Assembly (NCBI GenBank): GCA_016882265.1
Contig: VGVB01000003.1
Span: 1 to 64,000 of the forward strand
Direction: 5' to 3'
DNA length: 64,000 bases
Origin: Gammaproteobacteria bacterium
Lineage (GTDB): Bacteria; Pseudomonadota; Gammaproteobacteria; Steroidobacterales; Steroidobacteraceae
The notes below the pieces were generated by a model. That model was given only the letters and a program-made list of their open reading frames with translations. It was not told where the DNA came from and did not search any database. How positions within the stretch are numbered: position 1 is the first letter of the stretch; the number at the start of each line of letters is the position of its first letter. Both the position numbers and the translations under genes were made by a program. Below, piece by piece: positions 1 through 7,882 of the stretch.

Positions 1-1595
1 CCCGCACTCCGTTCGGCCAGGCCGCGCGCCATCGCGGCCGCGTACGTGTCGCCGCTGCGCCGGGCGGCGATCCGCGCGAGCCCTTCCCGCGCGTCCGGTA
101 CCCCCGGTTCCTCGGCCAGCGCCCGCCGGTAGCCCTGCTCCGCCGCCTCGAGCCGCCCGGCGCGCTCGTCAGCGGCGGCCGCATCGGCGAGCACCAGTGC
201 CGCTTCGAGCCGGCCGGCCCGCTCGCGACCGGCCCTGGCCGCGGCATTCTGCGGGTCGATCGCGAGTACGAGCTCGAGCGTCTCGCGCGCCTCTCGCGTG
301 CGTGACGCCTCGAGCGACGTCGTCGCCTGCGCCAGCAGGCGTTGCACCACTGCCGGCGCATCAGCGCTGGTCCGGTCGAGCAGCGCGCCGGCCTCCTGCC
401 ACGCAGCCGCAGCCTGCTCGAAATCGCCAAGATCGAACTGGCTGGCGGCCGCTTCGCCCTGTGCGCGCGCCGCGGCCAGCGCGGTCACGGCCCAGCGTGC
501 CGCCTGGCGCGCATCGAGTGCGGCGAGTGCGCTGGCGTAGCGGTTGCGCGCGGCGCTGGCCGCAGTCCGCGCGGCAGCCTGCTGCTGCGCCTGTTGCTCG
601 CGCTGCCGCAGCCGGGCTTCCTGCGCCACGGCCGCGGCCAGCGCCTGTTCGGTCAGACCGGCGTTGCGCTCCGCCGTCCAGCGCGGTAGCGCGACGAACA
701 CGACGGCCAGTGCCGCCACCGCCAGCACGCCGCCGCCCAGCCACAGCCACGTTCGCGCTGTCGCGCGGGCCCGGACTGGCGCACCGATCGCCGCGACCGG
801 CGCCGGTTCCGCCGCCGGTTCTTCGACCCGCGCCGCAACGAGCGCGGCACGCACCTCGGTGAGCGCCGGTCGCACGGCCGCGGACTTGGCCAGCAGCCGC
901 AGCGCCAGCTCGCGCACGCGGACCGGTACCGCTGCGAGCGGCAGCAACGGCGGAACCGGCTCGTACAGCACGCGCTCATGCGTGACTTCCGGGTAGTACG
1001 GCGGATGTCCGGCGATCAGCTCGTACAGCAGTGCGCCGAGTGCATACAGATCGTCGGCGGGCGCGGCCGGCTCGGCGCGCAGTTGCTGCGGACTCGCGCT
1101 GTACGGCGAACCGCCCCCGCTGCCCGGCTCACCGACCGCCGCCAGCAGACCAAAGTCGCTGAGCCGCGCCCGCCCGGCGTCGTCCAGCAGCACGTTGCTG
1201 CACTTGAGATCGCGATGCACCAGGCCGGCGGCATGCAGTGCAGCGAGCGCAGCGACGAGATCCTCGAGCGGGCCGGCCCAGCTCTCGAACGGGCGGCCGC
1301 GGAACTGGCCGAGATCGCCGCCTTCCATCCAGTCCATCACCAACAGCGCGTGCCCATCCACGCGCACGAACTCGTGCAGCGCGACGAAACCAGCGGCTGG
1401 CAGCGCCGCCTGGCTGGCGAGCATTCGGGTCAGTCCGGGCAGCGGTTCGGCGGCCCGGTCCAGCACCTTGAGCGCAACCGGGCCGCTACGCGCGCGGTCC
1501 TCGGCCAGCCACACCTCGGCGGTTCCGCCGCGGCCGAGCCGACGCAACAATACGAATCGGGCGCCGAGTTCGAGCCCGGGCCTGAGCTCAGTCAT
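1..1595 (-). CDS. Membrane-anchored Ser/Thr protein kinase (3' end outside window)
   Basis: Hanks-type kinase, open to the window edge (531 codons visible). The N-terminal kinase domain has a glycine loop GRGGTAEVW (21-29), the ATP lysine in VALK (Lys43), the catalytic loop HRDLKCSN (127-134) and DFG (147-149). The usual C-helix glutamate is not obvious in the short stretch after Lys43, and the APE motif is replaced by a SPYSASPQQL-type segment. One hydrophobic segment lies near residues 280-303. An Ala/Gln/Arg-rich coiled coil and TPR-like repeats follow, expected in the periplasm. The start ATG lies 8 bp after the stop of the upstream lipoprotein gene, so it is the last visible gene of a four-gene operon. 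Substrate unknown. Confidence 0.88.
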   Translation of the reverse strand, partial: MTELRPGLELGARFVLLRRLGRGGTAEVWLAEDRARSGPVALKVLDRAAEPLPGLTRMLASQAALPAAGFVALHEFVRVDGHALLVMDWMEGGDLGQFRGRPFESWAGPLEDLVAALAALHAAGLVHRDLKCSNVLLDDAGRARLSDFGLLAAVGEPGSGGGSPYSASPQQLRAEPAAPADDLYALGALLYELIAGHPPYYPEVTHERVLYEPVPPLLPLAAVPVRVRELALRLLAKSAAVRPALTEVRAALVAARVEEPAAEPAPVAAIGAPVRARATARTWLWLGGGVLAVAALAVVFVALPRWTAERNAGLTEQALAAAVAQEARLRQREQQAQQQAAARTAASAARNRYASALAALDARQAARWAVTALAAARAQGEAAASQFDLGDFEQAAAAWQEAGALLDRTSADAPAVVQRLLAQATTSLEASRTREARETLELVLAIDPQNAAARAGRERAGRLEAALVLADAAAADERAGRLEAAEQGYRRALAEEPGVPDAREGLARIAARRSGDTYAAAMARGLAERSA

Positions 1596-1603
1596 ACGGT
1601 GTG

Positions 1604-2872
1604 TCAGCCCGTTCCGGGCACCGCCGCCTGCGCTTCACCGCCAGAGGCCGGTGCGGACGGCACCAGGCCGGTCTCCTCGCGGTACAGCTCGTGCAGCAGG
1701 CGGCGCCATTCCGCGTACTGCTCCTCGGCGGTGCCGGTCAGCCGCAGCGTACGACCCTCGACGTCGATGACCAGCGGCGCCGCCGCGGCATCGAAGCCGC
1801 TGGAGATCTCCCTGATCGATTCGGTGTGGATCTTCGCTTCACCGCGCTTGCGCAGCCCGCTGACCACGGCCGCGACACCGCCGGCGGCGGCGCCGTAGCG
1901 CGCCGCATCGGTCGCCCGTGCACAGGTATCGCTGCTGCAGCTATCCGGAATCAGGATCGCACCGAGCACCGCCGCGGCGCCGAGCCCGATGCGGTTGCGC
2001 GCCTGCGCCTTGAGCTTCTCCTCCGCCACGATTTCATCGTAGGTGTAGCGGCGCCAGTCGAGATACGGCGCGGCGATCTGTTCGCTGAACGACGCGTAGT
2101 GCTCGCTCACCGCATCCACCATGCCGTAGTCGCGCTCGCGGATCTGCCCGATCCGGCGCAGCAGCGGATCGTCCGCCGCCGGCAGGCGGGTGGCGTGATA
2201 CCGGCCGGTCTTCGGTTCGCGCGCCAGGTACTGGCTGAAGGCCACCGGCGCGAAATCGGCCGCGAAGCGCAGTTCCGCAACCCGCCGGACTTCCGCAATC
2301 TCGGCCGGCGTCAGCCGGTTGCGCGCGGCGAGCAGGGCCTCCGCGACCGCGACGTAGACGTTCTCGAACGGGTCGCGCACGGACACACGGTCCGGCCGAT
2401 ACGCGCGGGTATCCGCCAGCCCCTGGAATTCCTGGCCGTCGAGCCACACCCGACCGGTCGCGTCCACTGCGGTCACCGCGATGCGCAGCGCAGTGCCGGT
2501 CGACTCGAGGATGCGCCCGTCCACGGTGACGTCGAAGGATTGGACCGACGCCGGCACGACCCGCGTCGCTCCCCAGTGGCCGGTGCCCTCCAGCACCCCG
2601 CGCAGATGCGTCGGCAGATAGCGCGCCTCGGCGCGCCGGATCTCCACGAAGATGCGCTGCTGCTCGCCGAGTTCCGGATTCTCGACGATTTCCGGCGCAA
2701 CGCCCGGATGGAACACGTGCAGGCCGAGGTCGAGAAGCTGTTCCGGCGCGATGCTGGCCGTCGCCTGGGTCGCCTGCAGTTGCGGCAACGGCCGGGTTTC
2801 GTGCACGACGCAACCGGACGAGACGAGTACGATCGCCGGAAGAATCCAGCGCCAGCAGCGATGGTGGATCAT
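1604..2872 (-). CDS. Large lipoprotein in the kinase operon
   Basis: 422-residue protein with a signal peptide and lipobox ending VSSGC, followed by a mature sequence beginning CVVHETRPLPQL. The middle is charged and soluble-looking. Near residues 300-340 there is a Gly/Ala-rich hydrophobic segment (GLGAAAVLGAILIP, then a small Cys-containing loop DSCSSDTC and another Gly/Ala/Val stretch), which could be a membrane-associating hairpin. No family recognised. It sits between a Gly/Ser-rich lipoprotein (24 bp upstream) and the kinase (8 bp downstream), so it is probably cotranscribed and may work at the envelope with the kinase. A 643-codon plus-strand reading frame over it is Arg-rich and is treated as an antisense shadow. 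Confidence 0.8.
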   Translation of the reverse strand: MIHHRCWRWILPAIVLVSSGCVVHETRPLPQLQATQATASIAPEQLLDLGLHVFHPGVAPEIVENPELGEQQRIFVEIRRAEARYLPTHLRGVLEGTGHWGATRVVPASVQSFDVTVDGRILESTGTALRIAVTAVDATGRVWLDGQEFQGLADTRAYRPDRVSVRDPFENVYVAVAEALLAARNRLTPAEIAEVRRVAELRFAADFAPVAFSQYLAREPKTGRYHATRLPAADDPLLRRIGQIRERDYGMVDAVSEHYASFSEQIAAPYLDWRRYTYDEIVAEEKLKAQARNRIGLGAAAVLGAILIPDSCSSDTCARATDAARYGAAAGGVAAVVSGLRKRGEAKIHTESIREISSGFDAAAAPLVIDVEGRTLRLTGTAEEQYAEWRRLLHELYREETGLVPSAPASGGEAQAAVPGTG

Positions 2873-2896
2873 GTGCTCTGCCTGCCGCGGTCCGCG

Positions 2897-3733
2897 TCAG
2901 CTCCCGCGCTTGTAACGCCGATATTCTTCCCAGAGCGCCGCGCGCAACTCCGGATCCGTCTCCTTCATCGCGGCCTCACGGATCTGGCGAGCGACGATGT
3001 CGTCGTCCTGGCCGTCCGGAATGTCCTCGGGGACGCGGTCCGGGCCGGCGCCGCCACCCCCCGCAGCGCCGGTGCCGTCACCCTGTCCCGCGACCGTCTG
3101 GCCCGCTTCACCCGCCCCGGCGCCGGCGTCGACCGATTCGAGACCGCCACTGCGCTGCTCCTCCGCCGTCGCGCCTGTCTCCGAATCATCGCCTTCGGCC
3201 GTCGAACCGCCGGCCGCGCCTTCCGCCGCCCGTTCGGCGCGCTCCTTCGCGACCGCCTCGTGGGCTGTGCGGATCGCAGCATCGAAGGTGCCGAAAGTTT
3301 CGTCGAGGCGGCGGTCGATCGCGGCGCGGCGGTCCTCACCCGGCTGCGCTCCGGCCTCGGAGTCCGTTTCCGTCCCGTCCTCCGCGGTGTCCGCGCTGCC
3401 GGTACTCGCCTCCGTGCCCGATTCCGGCCCCTGGCCCGCACTGCCTGCCTCGCCCGGCATCGGCAATGTCGCGGTCCCACCCGGGCTCCCGCCACTCGTG
3501 GGAAAGCTGGAAGCGGAGCCACCTCCCGATGATTCGCCGGGCAGCGGCTGGCCCCCACCGGGCGAACCGCCGCCTCCGGAACCGCCGCCGCTCGAACCTC
3601 CGGACGGCGCACCGCTGCCACCGGAGGAGCCTCCGCCGGAACGGCTGTTGGAGGTCTGGGTCAGGCACCCCGCCAGCGAGGCGATCAGCAACGCCAGCAG
3701 CAGCCCGCGCAGCACCGGAATCGATCCCGCCAT
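2897..3733 (-). CDS. Gly/Ser-rich lipoprotein in the kinase operon
   Basis: 278-residue protein with a signal peptide and lipobox LASLAGC. A long low-complexity region (residues about 30-100) is dominated by Gly, Ser and Pro. An acidic, Glu/Ala-rich region follows, and the C-terminus (DPELRAALWEEYRRYKRGS) is more ordered and helical. The composition suggests an extended tether in the periplasm or at the outer membrane. No family recognised. It lies 116 bp after the first lipoprotein gene and 24 bp before the third, all in one direction, so cotranscription is likely. Confidence 0.75.
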   Translation of the reverse strand: MAGSIPVLRGLLLALLIASLAGCLTQTSNSRSGGGSSGGSGAPSGGSSGGGSGGGGSPGGGQPLPGESSGGGSASSFPTSGGSPGGTATLPMPGEAGSAGQGPESGTEASTGSADTAEDGTETDSEAGAQPGEDRRAAIDRRLDETFGTFDAAIRTAHEAVAKERAERAAEGAAGGSTAEGDDSETGATAEEQRSGGLESVDAGAGAGEAGQTVAGQGDGTGAAGGGGAGPDRVPEDIPDGQDDDIVARQIREAAMKETDPELRAALWEEYRRYKRGS

Positions 3734-3752
3734 GCCTGCTCCCAGGTCCGTG

Positions 3753-3804
3753 AACCGCTACGCCCCGGAGCGGTTGCCCCAGTACCGATGCCCCTTGGAG
3801 GGGC
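3753..3804 (-). other. Two hairpins in the lipoprotein intergenic spacer
   Basis: The 116-bp spacer holds AACCGCT...AGCGGTT (3753-3759 and 3769-3775) and GCCCCT-TGG-AGGGGC (3790-3804). Neither is followed by a T run on the minus strand. They may be transcript-processing or attenuation structures, or chance in GC-rich DNA. Confidence 0.3.
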
Positions 3805-3849
3805 CGTCCCGCCTTTGGTTCACCGGCCCACTGCCCGGTCCGGACCGCT

Positions 3850-4533
3850 TCAGCGCTCGCCTGGAACGACCGACGGATCCTCGCCCCGCAGGAATGCGGT
3901 CAACTGGCTGGCCAGCCGATCGCAGGCGGCGCCCTGCACCCGGGCGACGAAGGGCAATGGCACCAGCACGCCCAGCATGGCCGAGGTTCCGGTGACGTTC
4001 GTCGACACCGAGCCCGCCGTTCTGTTGGTGTTGATGTCCCAGACGACCGCCTCGTAGTCCGATTCCTTCTCCCACCAGCCGAAGCCGAGGCAGCCGCCAC
4101 CGGTCGGGCCGACGGCGCAGGCGATGCTCCCGCCGCCATCCGTCTTGCGGGTCGCACCGTCGATCCAGACGATGTAGCGGACACCGCTGTCGGCGACGCG
4201 CTGGGCCACGGCATCGCGGGCCAGCAACCGGCTCATACCCTCCGGCCGCTGCGGCGCGGTCGCCGGCTCCAGCCACGGGAACAGCGAATCGACGAACGCA
4301 TCGTTCGGCCGCACCGGGATCCCGGCGCGGGCGGCCATGCGGTCGCCGACGCAGTCGATGAACTCGTCCTCGGTGGTGATGCCCTCGACCTGCGGCTTGG
4401 CCAGCAGCACGACCGCCTCGCCGGCCGCAATCGCCGTGTCCGCCCGGCGGTTCTCGTCCAGCTTCGCGGTCATGCAGGCGGACAGCAGCAGCGCGGCGGC
4501 GAACACGGTAGACCAGCGGAAGCTGCACGACAT
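3850..4533 (-). CDS. Lipoprotein, first gene of the kinase operon
   Basis: 227-residue protein with signal peptide and lipobox LLLSAC, mature start CMTAKLDENRR. The body alternates predicted strands and helices and has a conserved-looking core: VRYIVWIDGATRK, then a Gly/Cys-rich loop (SIACAVGPTGGGCLGFGWWEKE), then YEAVVWDINTNR. Its C-terminus contains a third Cys. Homologues of this kind occur as uncharacterised lipoproteins; I recall no assigned function. A strong Shine-Dalgarno AAGGAGAGG (4537-4545) precedes the ATG, and a TATACT -10 box lies upstream, so this is the likely promoter-proximal gene of the operon running to the kinase. Confidence 0.78.
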   Translation of the reverse strand: MSCSFRWSTVFAAALLLSACMTAKLDENRRADTAIAAGEAVVLLAKPQVEGITTEDEFIDCVGDRMAARAGIPVRPNDAFVDSLFPWLEPATAPQRPEGMSRLLARDAVAQRVADSGVRYIVWIDGATRKTDGGGSIACAVGPTGGGCLGFGWWEKESDYEAVVWDINTNRTAGSVSTNVTGTSAMLGVLVPLPFVARVQGAACDRLASQLTAFLRGEDPSVVPGER

Positions 4534-4565
4534 GGGCCTCTCCTTGGCGTGCGCGGGACATTGGC

Positions 4566-4571
4566 AGTATA
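4566..4571 (-). promoter_or_regulatory. Putative -10 box for the lipoprotein/kinase operon
   Basis: TATACT on the minus strand, 32 bp before the first lipoprotein start codon and upstream of AAGGAGAGG. No good -35 hexamer is visible in the GC-rich DNA above it, so an activator or a weak promoter is possible. Confidence 0.4.
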
Positions 4572-4620
4572 CGCCCGGGCCGCGCCGGCGGGATCCGGAT
4601 GCCGGGAGTCCGACCGGCTG

Positions 4621-5886
4621 CTAGCGCCGGTGTTCCGCTGGAATGTCGAGCCGCGGCTTCGGAAAGCGGTCCATCCGTCGCAGTTGCGGAAACCAGCGCA
4701 GCCATAGCCCCGCGATCGCGACACTCACGCAGCCGCCGACCACGACCGCCGGTTTCAGGCCCCACCACGCCGCAGTGACGCCCGACTCGAACTCGCCGAG
4801 TTCGTTCGAAGCACCGATGAACACGGCACTGACCGCACTGACGCGGCCCCGGATCGAATCCGGTGTCTCGAGCTGTACGAGAACGTGCCGGATGTAGACG
4901 CTGACCATGTCGGCCCCGCCGAGCACGGTGAGCGCCAGCAGAGACAACCACATGCTCTCCGAGAGACCAAAGACCACGGTACCGAGCCCGAACAGCGCGA
5001 CGCCGGCCAGCATGGCCGGCCCGACCCGGCGCGTGATCGGCCGCCACGCAAGCGTCAGCGCGACGAGGGCGGCCCCGATGCCGGGTGCGGCGCGCAGCCA
5101 GCCGAGGCCATCCGGCCCGACGGCGAGCACATCGCTCGCATAGGCCGGCAACAGGGCCGTCGCGCCGCCGAACAGCACCGCGAACAGGTCCAGCGAGATG
5201 GCAGCCAACACCAGCCGCTGGCGGAACACGAAGCGCAGACCTTCGAGCAGCGTGTGCCAGTTGTCGGGCTCCTGTTGCGCCACCGGCGCCGGTGCGCGCA
5301 CGCCGCGCAGCAGCAGCACGCCGGCCACGGTCAGCACGGCGACCGAACCATAGACGGCCTGCGGGCCGAGCAGGTAGATCAGCCCGCCGAGCGCTGGGCC
5401 GGCAACCGTCGAGATCTGCCAGGTACTCGAGTTGACCGCCACAGCGCGGCTGAAGAGCTCCGGTGGAACCAGGTTCGGCAACAGCGCCTGCCCGGACGGC
5501 ATCGAGAACGCGCGCGCCGTGCCGAACAGCACCATCACGGCGAACACCGGCCAGGTGCGGGTACTGCCGGACAGCGTCAAGGCGAGCAGCAGCGCCGCGC
5601 ACACCAGCCCGAGGCTGTAGCAGAGACCGATGATCCGGGCGCGGTTGTAGCGGTCGGCAACCTGTCCGGCCGGCAGCACCAGCAGCACGAACGGGAGGAA
5701 CTGCGACAGACCGATCAGGCCGAGATCGAGCGGGTCGCGGGTGATCTCGTAGACCTGCCAGCCGACGGCGACGGTCTGCATCTGCGCCGCCATCGACACG
5801 ATGAAGCGGGCGATCAGGAACCGCATGAAACCCGGGTGCGCACGCAGCCCGGCAGGCCGACGCGAAACACCCGCCGGCGGGTTCAT
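4621..5886 (-). CDS. MFS transporter of the DHA3/EntS-like exporter type
   Basis: 421-residue polytopic membrane protein with about 12 hydrophobic segments. The N-terminal half begins FMRFLIARFIVSMAAQMQT. The MFS loop 2-3 motif appears as GQVADRYNRARI, and the second half has WRPITRRVGPAMLAGVALFG. The overall pattern (VAVGWQVYEITRDPLDLGLIG) is typical of the enterobactin-exporter-like MFS group. It starts 10 bp after the asd stop on the same strand, so it is probably cotranscribed with asd. The stop is TAG. Substrate cannot be told from sequence. Confidence 0.85.
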   Translation of the reverse strand: MNPPAGVSRRPAGLRAHPGFMRFLIARFIVSMAAQMQTVAVGWQVYEITRDPLDLGLIGLSQFLPFVLLVLPAGQVADRYNRARIIGLCYSLGLVCAALLLALTLSGSTRTWPVFAVMVLFGTARAFSMPSGQALLPNLVPPELFSRAVAVNSSTWQISTVAGPALGGLIYLLGPQAVYGSVAVLTVAGVLLLRGVRAPAPVAQQEPDNWHTLLEGLRFVFRQRLVLAAISLDLFAVLFGGATALLPAYASDVLAVGPDGLGWLRAAPGIGAALVALTLAWRPITRRVGPAMLAGVALFGLGTVVFGLSESMWLSLLALTVLGGADMVSVYIRHVLVQLETPDSIRGRVSAVSAVFIGASNELGEFESGVTAAWWGLKPAVVVGGCVSVAIAGLWLRWFPQLRRMDRFPKPRLDIPAEHRR

Positions 5887-5896
5887 GCGGCGCGGC

Positions 5897-7012
5897 TCAG
5901 CGGGCGTCCAGCAGCAACCGCAGCATCCGGCGCAGCGGCTCCGCCGCCCCCCACAGCAACTGGTCGCCGACCGTGAACGCGGTCAGGTACTCCGGCCCCA
6001 TCGCGAGCTGGCGGATGCGCCCGACGGCGATATCGAGGCGGCCGGTCACCGCCGCCGGCGTCAGTCGCGCCAGGCTCGCCTCGCGCTCGTTCGGCACCAG
6101 TCGCAGCCACGGGTGGGATTGTTCCAGCAGCGTCTCGATCCCGGCCAGCGGCACCGCGCGCGTGAGCTTCATCGTCACGGCCTGGCTGTGGCAGCGCATC
6201 GCGCCGATGCGTACGCACAGCCCGTCGATCGGGATCGGCTCCGCGCCGGTGCCGAGGATCTTGTTGCCCTCGGCGCCGGCCTTGAACTCTTCGCGGCTCT
6301 GGCCGTTGCCGAGGTCGCGATCGATCCACGGCAGCAGGCTGCCGGCGAGCGGCTGCCCGAACTGCGCGACCGGCAGTGCCGGATCCGTGAATGCGGCCGC
6401 GGCCACGCGATCGATGTCGAGGATGGCGCTGGCCGGGTTGGCCAGCAGTGCGGCGGCGGCGCCGTGCAGCCGGCCCATCTGCGCGAGCAGCTCGCGCATA
6501 TGCTGGGCCCCGGCGCCGGAGGCCGCCTGATAGGTCATCGAGGTCAGCCACTCGACGAGCCCGGCACGGAACAGCGCGCCGAAGGCCATCAGCATCAGGC
6601 TGACGGTGCAGTTGCCGCCGATCCAGTCGCGCCGGCCGCCCGCGATTCCGGCCTCGATGGCCGGGCGATTGACCGGATCGAGGATGATCACTGCATCGTC
6701 CTGCATGCGCAGCGTCGAGGCCGCGTCGATCCAATGGCCGCGCCAGCCGGCCGCGCGCAGGCGCGGATGCATCGCCTGCGTGTAGTCGCCGCCCTGGCAG
6801 GAAACCAGCGTGTCGCAGGCGGTGAGCGAGCGCAGGTCATGGGCATCGCCGACCGGCGGACAGGGGCGCCCGACCTCCGGGGCCACGGCACCAGCCTGCG
6901 ACGTGGAGAAGAACACCGGCTCGAACAGGGCGAAGTCGTCCTCCGCCCGCATGCGCTCCACCAGCACGGAGCCGACCATGCCGCGCCAGCCGATCAGTCC
7001 CACCTTCATCAT
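5897..7012 (-). CDS. asd: Aspartate-semialdehyde dehydrogenase
   Basis: Reduces aspartyl-4-phosphate to aspartate semialdehyde with NADPH, the branch point to Lys/diaminopimelate, Met and Thr. The 371-residue protein matches the proteobacterial Asd length. It starts [15 protein letters not shown], with the Rossmann loop GWRGMVGS. The active-site cysteine lies in [12 protein letters not shown] (about residue 133), and the catalytic His region [14 protein letters not shown] is present. Two adjacent ATGs could start it. A sigma70-like promoter lies about 40 bp upstream, and the MFS gene follows 10 bp downstream. Confidence 0.96.
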   Translation of the reverse strand: MMKVGLIGWRGMVGSVLVERMRAEDDFALFEPVFFSTSQAGAVAPEVGRPCPPVGDAHDLRSLTACDTLVSCQGGDYTQAMHPRLRAAGWRGHWIDAASTLRMQDDAVIILDPVNRPAIEAGIAGGRRDWIGGNCTVSLMLMAFGALFRAGLVEWLTSMTYQAASGAGAQHMRELLAQMGRLHGAAAALLANPASAILDIDRVAAAAFTDPALPVAQFGQPLAGSLLPWIDRDLGNGQSREEFKAGAEGNKILGTGAEPIPIDGLCVRIGAMRCHSQAVTMKLTRAVPLAGIETLLEQSHPWLRLVPNEREASLARLTPAAVTGRLDIAVGRIRQLAMGPEYLTAFTVGDQLLWGAAEPLRRMLRLLLDAR

Positions 7013-7050
7013 TGCCCGGAACCGCCTGATTGTTGCAGTGCAAAGGAAGC

Positions 7051-7078
7051 ACTATAGCGGGACCGGGACCGGATGCAA
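7051..7078 (-). promoter_or_regulatory. sigma70-type promoter for asd
   Basis: On the minus strand TTGCAT (7073-7078), a 16-bp spacer, then TATAGT (7051-7056). The predicted transcript start leaves a leader of roughly 30 nt before asd. It is one of the best promoter matches in the window. Confidence 0.6.
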
Positions 7079-7079
7079 T

Positions 7080-7496
7080 TCAGCCTGGCAGGACAACGGC
7101 CGGCGTCAGCCCCAGTCTCCGTGCGCGCCGGGCGAAACGGCGATCATCGAATGTCGCCAGCCCGCGGCAATTCCGATAGCTCGCGTAGTGCAGCGCGTCA
7201 GCCACGTCGAGGCCCGCTTCGCTATGGCGCAGAGCCTGCTCGACCGTATCGCGATCCTCGATGGTCACCTGCGGCAGAGTCAGCAGGTGGCGCAGAACCG
7301 TCAGCACCTCAACCGGCTCGAACTCATAGTAACCGCGCAGCACCCACTCAAATTCGAGGAGCACCGTCTTGCAGACCATCAGCGGCTGCCCGGACTCGAT
7401 CAGGCGGCAGGCGGCAGCTCGCTGCCGCTCGGCCTCGGGATCGCCCCGGTCCGCCACGTAGTAACGGGCCAGCACGTTGGTGTCCAGACCGATCAT
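7080..7496 (-). CDS. vapC: PIN-domain ribonuclease toxin (VapC type)
   Basis: 138-residue PIN domain. Acidic residues of the metal site are all present: Asp in MIGLDTNVLARY, Glu in VLLEFEWVL, Asp in GLDVADALHYA and Asp in LATFDDRRFA. Such toxins cleave RNA, often tRNA or rRNA, and are held in check by the paired antitoxin. The ATG overlaps the stop of the AbrB-type antitoxin gene by 4 bp (ATGA), giving translational coupling. It ends close to the asd promoter region. Confidence 0.9.
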   Translation of the reverse strand: MIGLDTNVLARYYVADRGDPEAERQRAAACRLIESGQPLMVCKTVLLEFEWVLRGYYEFEPVEVLTVLRHLLTLPQVTIEDRDTVEQALRHSEAGLDVADALHYASYRNCRGLATFDDRRFARRARRLGLTPAVVLPG

Positions 7497-7726
7497 CGCC
7501 GGATCAGCAGCGCCGGATCGAGGTCCGCCGGCACCGCGGTCCGCCGGCTTCTGAGCATGCCGAAACCGCTGGCGGTTGCCTGGGTCGCCGTGCCCCGGAC
7601 TCTCAGTTCGGCGTGATCACCAACTACCGAAAACTCGATGCGGCTGCCTTGCCGGATGCCCAGTTGTCGCCGCACTTCTTTCGGGATGGTGACCTGGCCC
7701 TTGCTGGTGACCGATGTACTGTCCAT
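7493..7726 (-). CDS. vapB: AbrB/MazE-fold antitoxin (VapB type)
   Basis: 77 residues from the ATG at 7726: MDSTSVTSKGQVTIPKEVRR is a classic swapped-hairpin AbrB DNA-binding domain, and the C-terminal tail (PADLDPALLIRR) is the probable toxin-binding part. A longer in-frame extension upstream is Arg/Gly-rich and lacks coding character, so the shorter start is chosen. It precedes vapC with a 4-bp overlap. A perfect 8-bp inverted repeat lies 9 bp upstream, as expected for autorepression by the antitoxin-toxin complex. Confidence 0.9.
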   Translation of the reverse strand: MDSTSVTSKGQVTIPKEVRRQLGIRQGSRIEFSVVGDHAELRVRGTATQATASGFGMLRSRRTAVPADLDPALLIRR

Positions 7727-7735
7727 GGTACTCGC

Positions 7736-7754
7736 AGTATTACTGCGTAATACT
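7736..7754. promoter_or_regulatory. Palindromic operator of the vapBC pair
   Basis: AGTATTAC-TGC-GTAATACT, a perfect 8-bp inverted repeat with a 3-bp centre, 9 bp upstream of the vapB ATG. It is AT-rich in a GC-rich background and could overlap the -10 region, which fits autorepression. Confidence 0.6.
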
Positions 7755-7882
7755 ATCGCCCGCAGGTGCTGACCGCAACACCGCGAGCCAGACACGGCCG
7801 CTGCCACACGGCCGCTGCCACCTTGCCCCGCCGCCGGCGGGCGCCGACAATGCCCCGCAGAACCAGCTTGTGGGGATTCCTC

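Noticed and set aside
1601..3532. 643-codon plus-strand reading frame over the lipoprotein genes
   Set aside because: Arg-rich antisense frame typical of high-GC DNA; the minus strand has signal peptides, lipoboxes and operon spacing.
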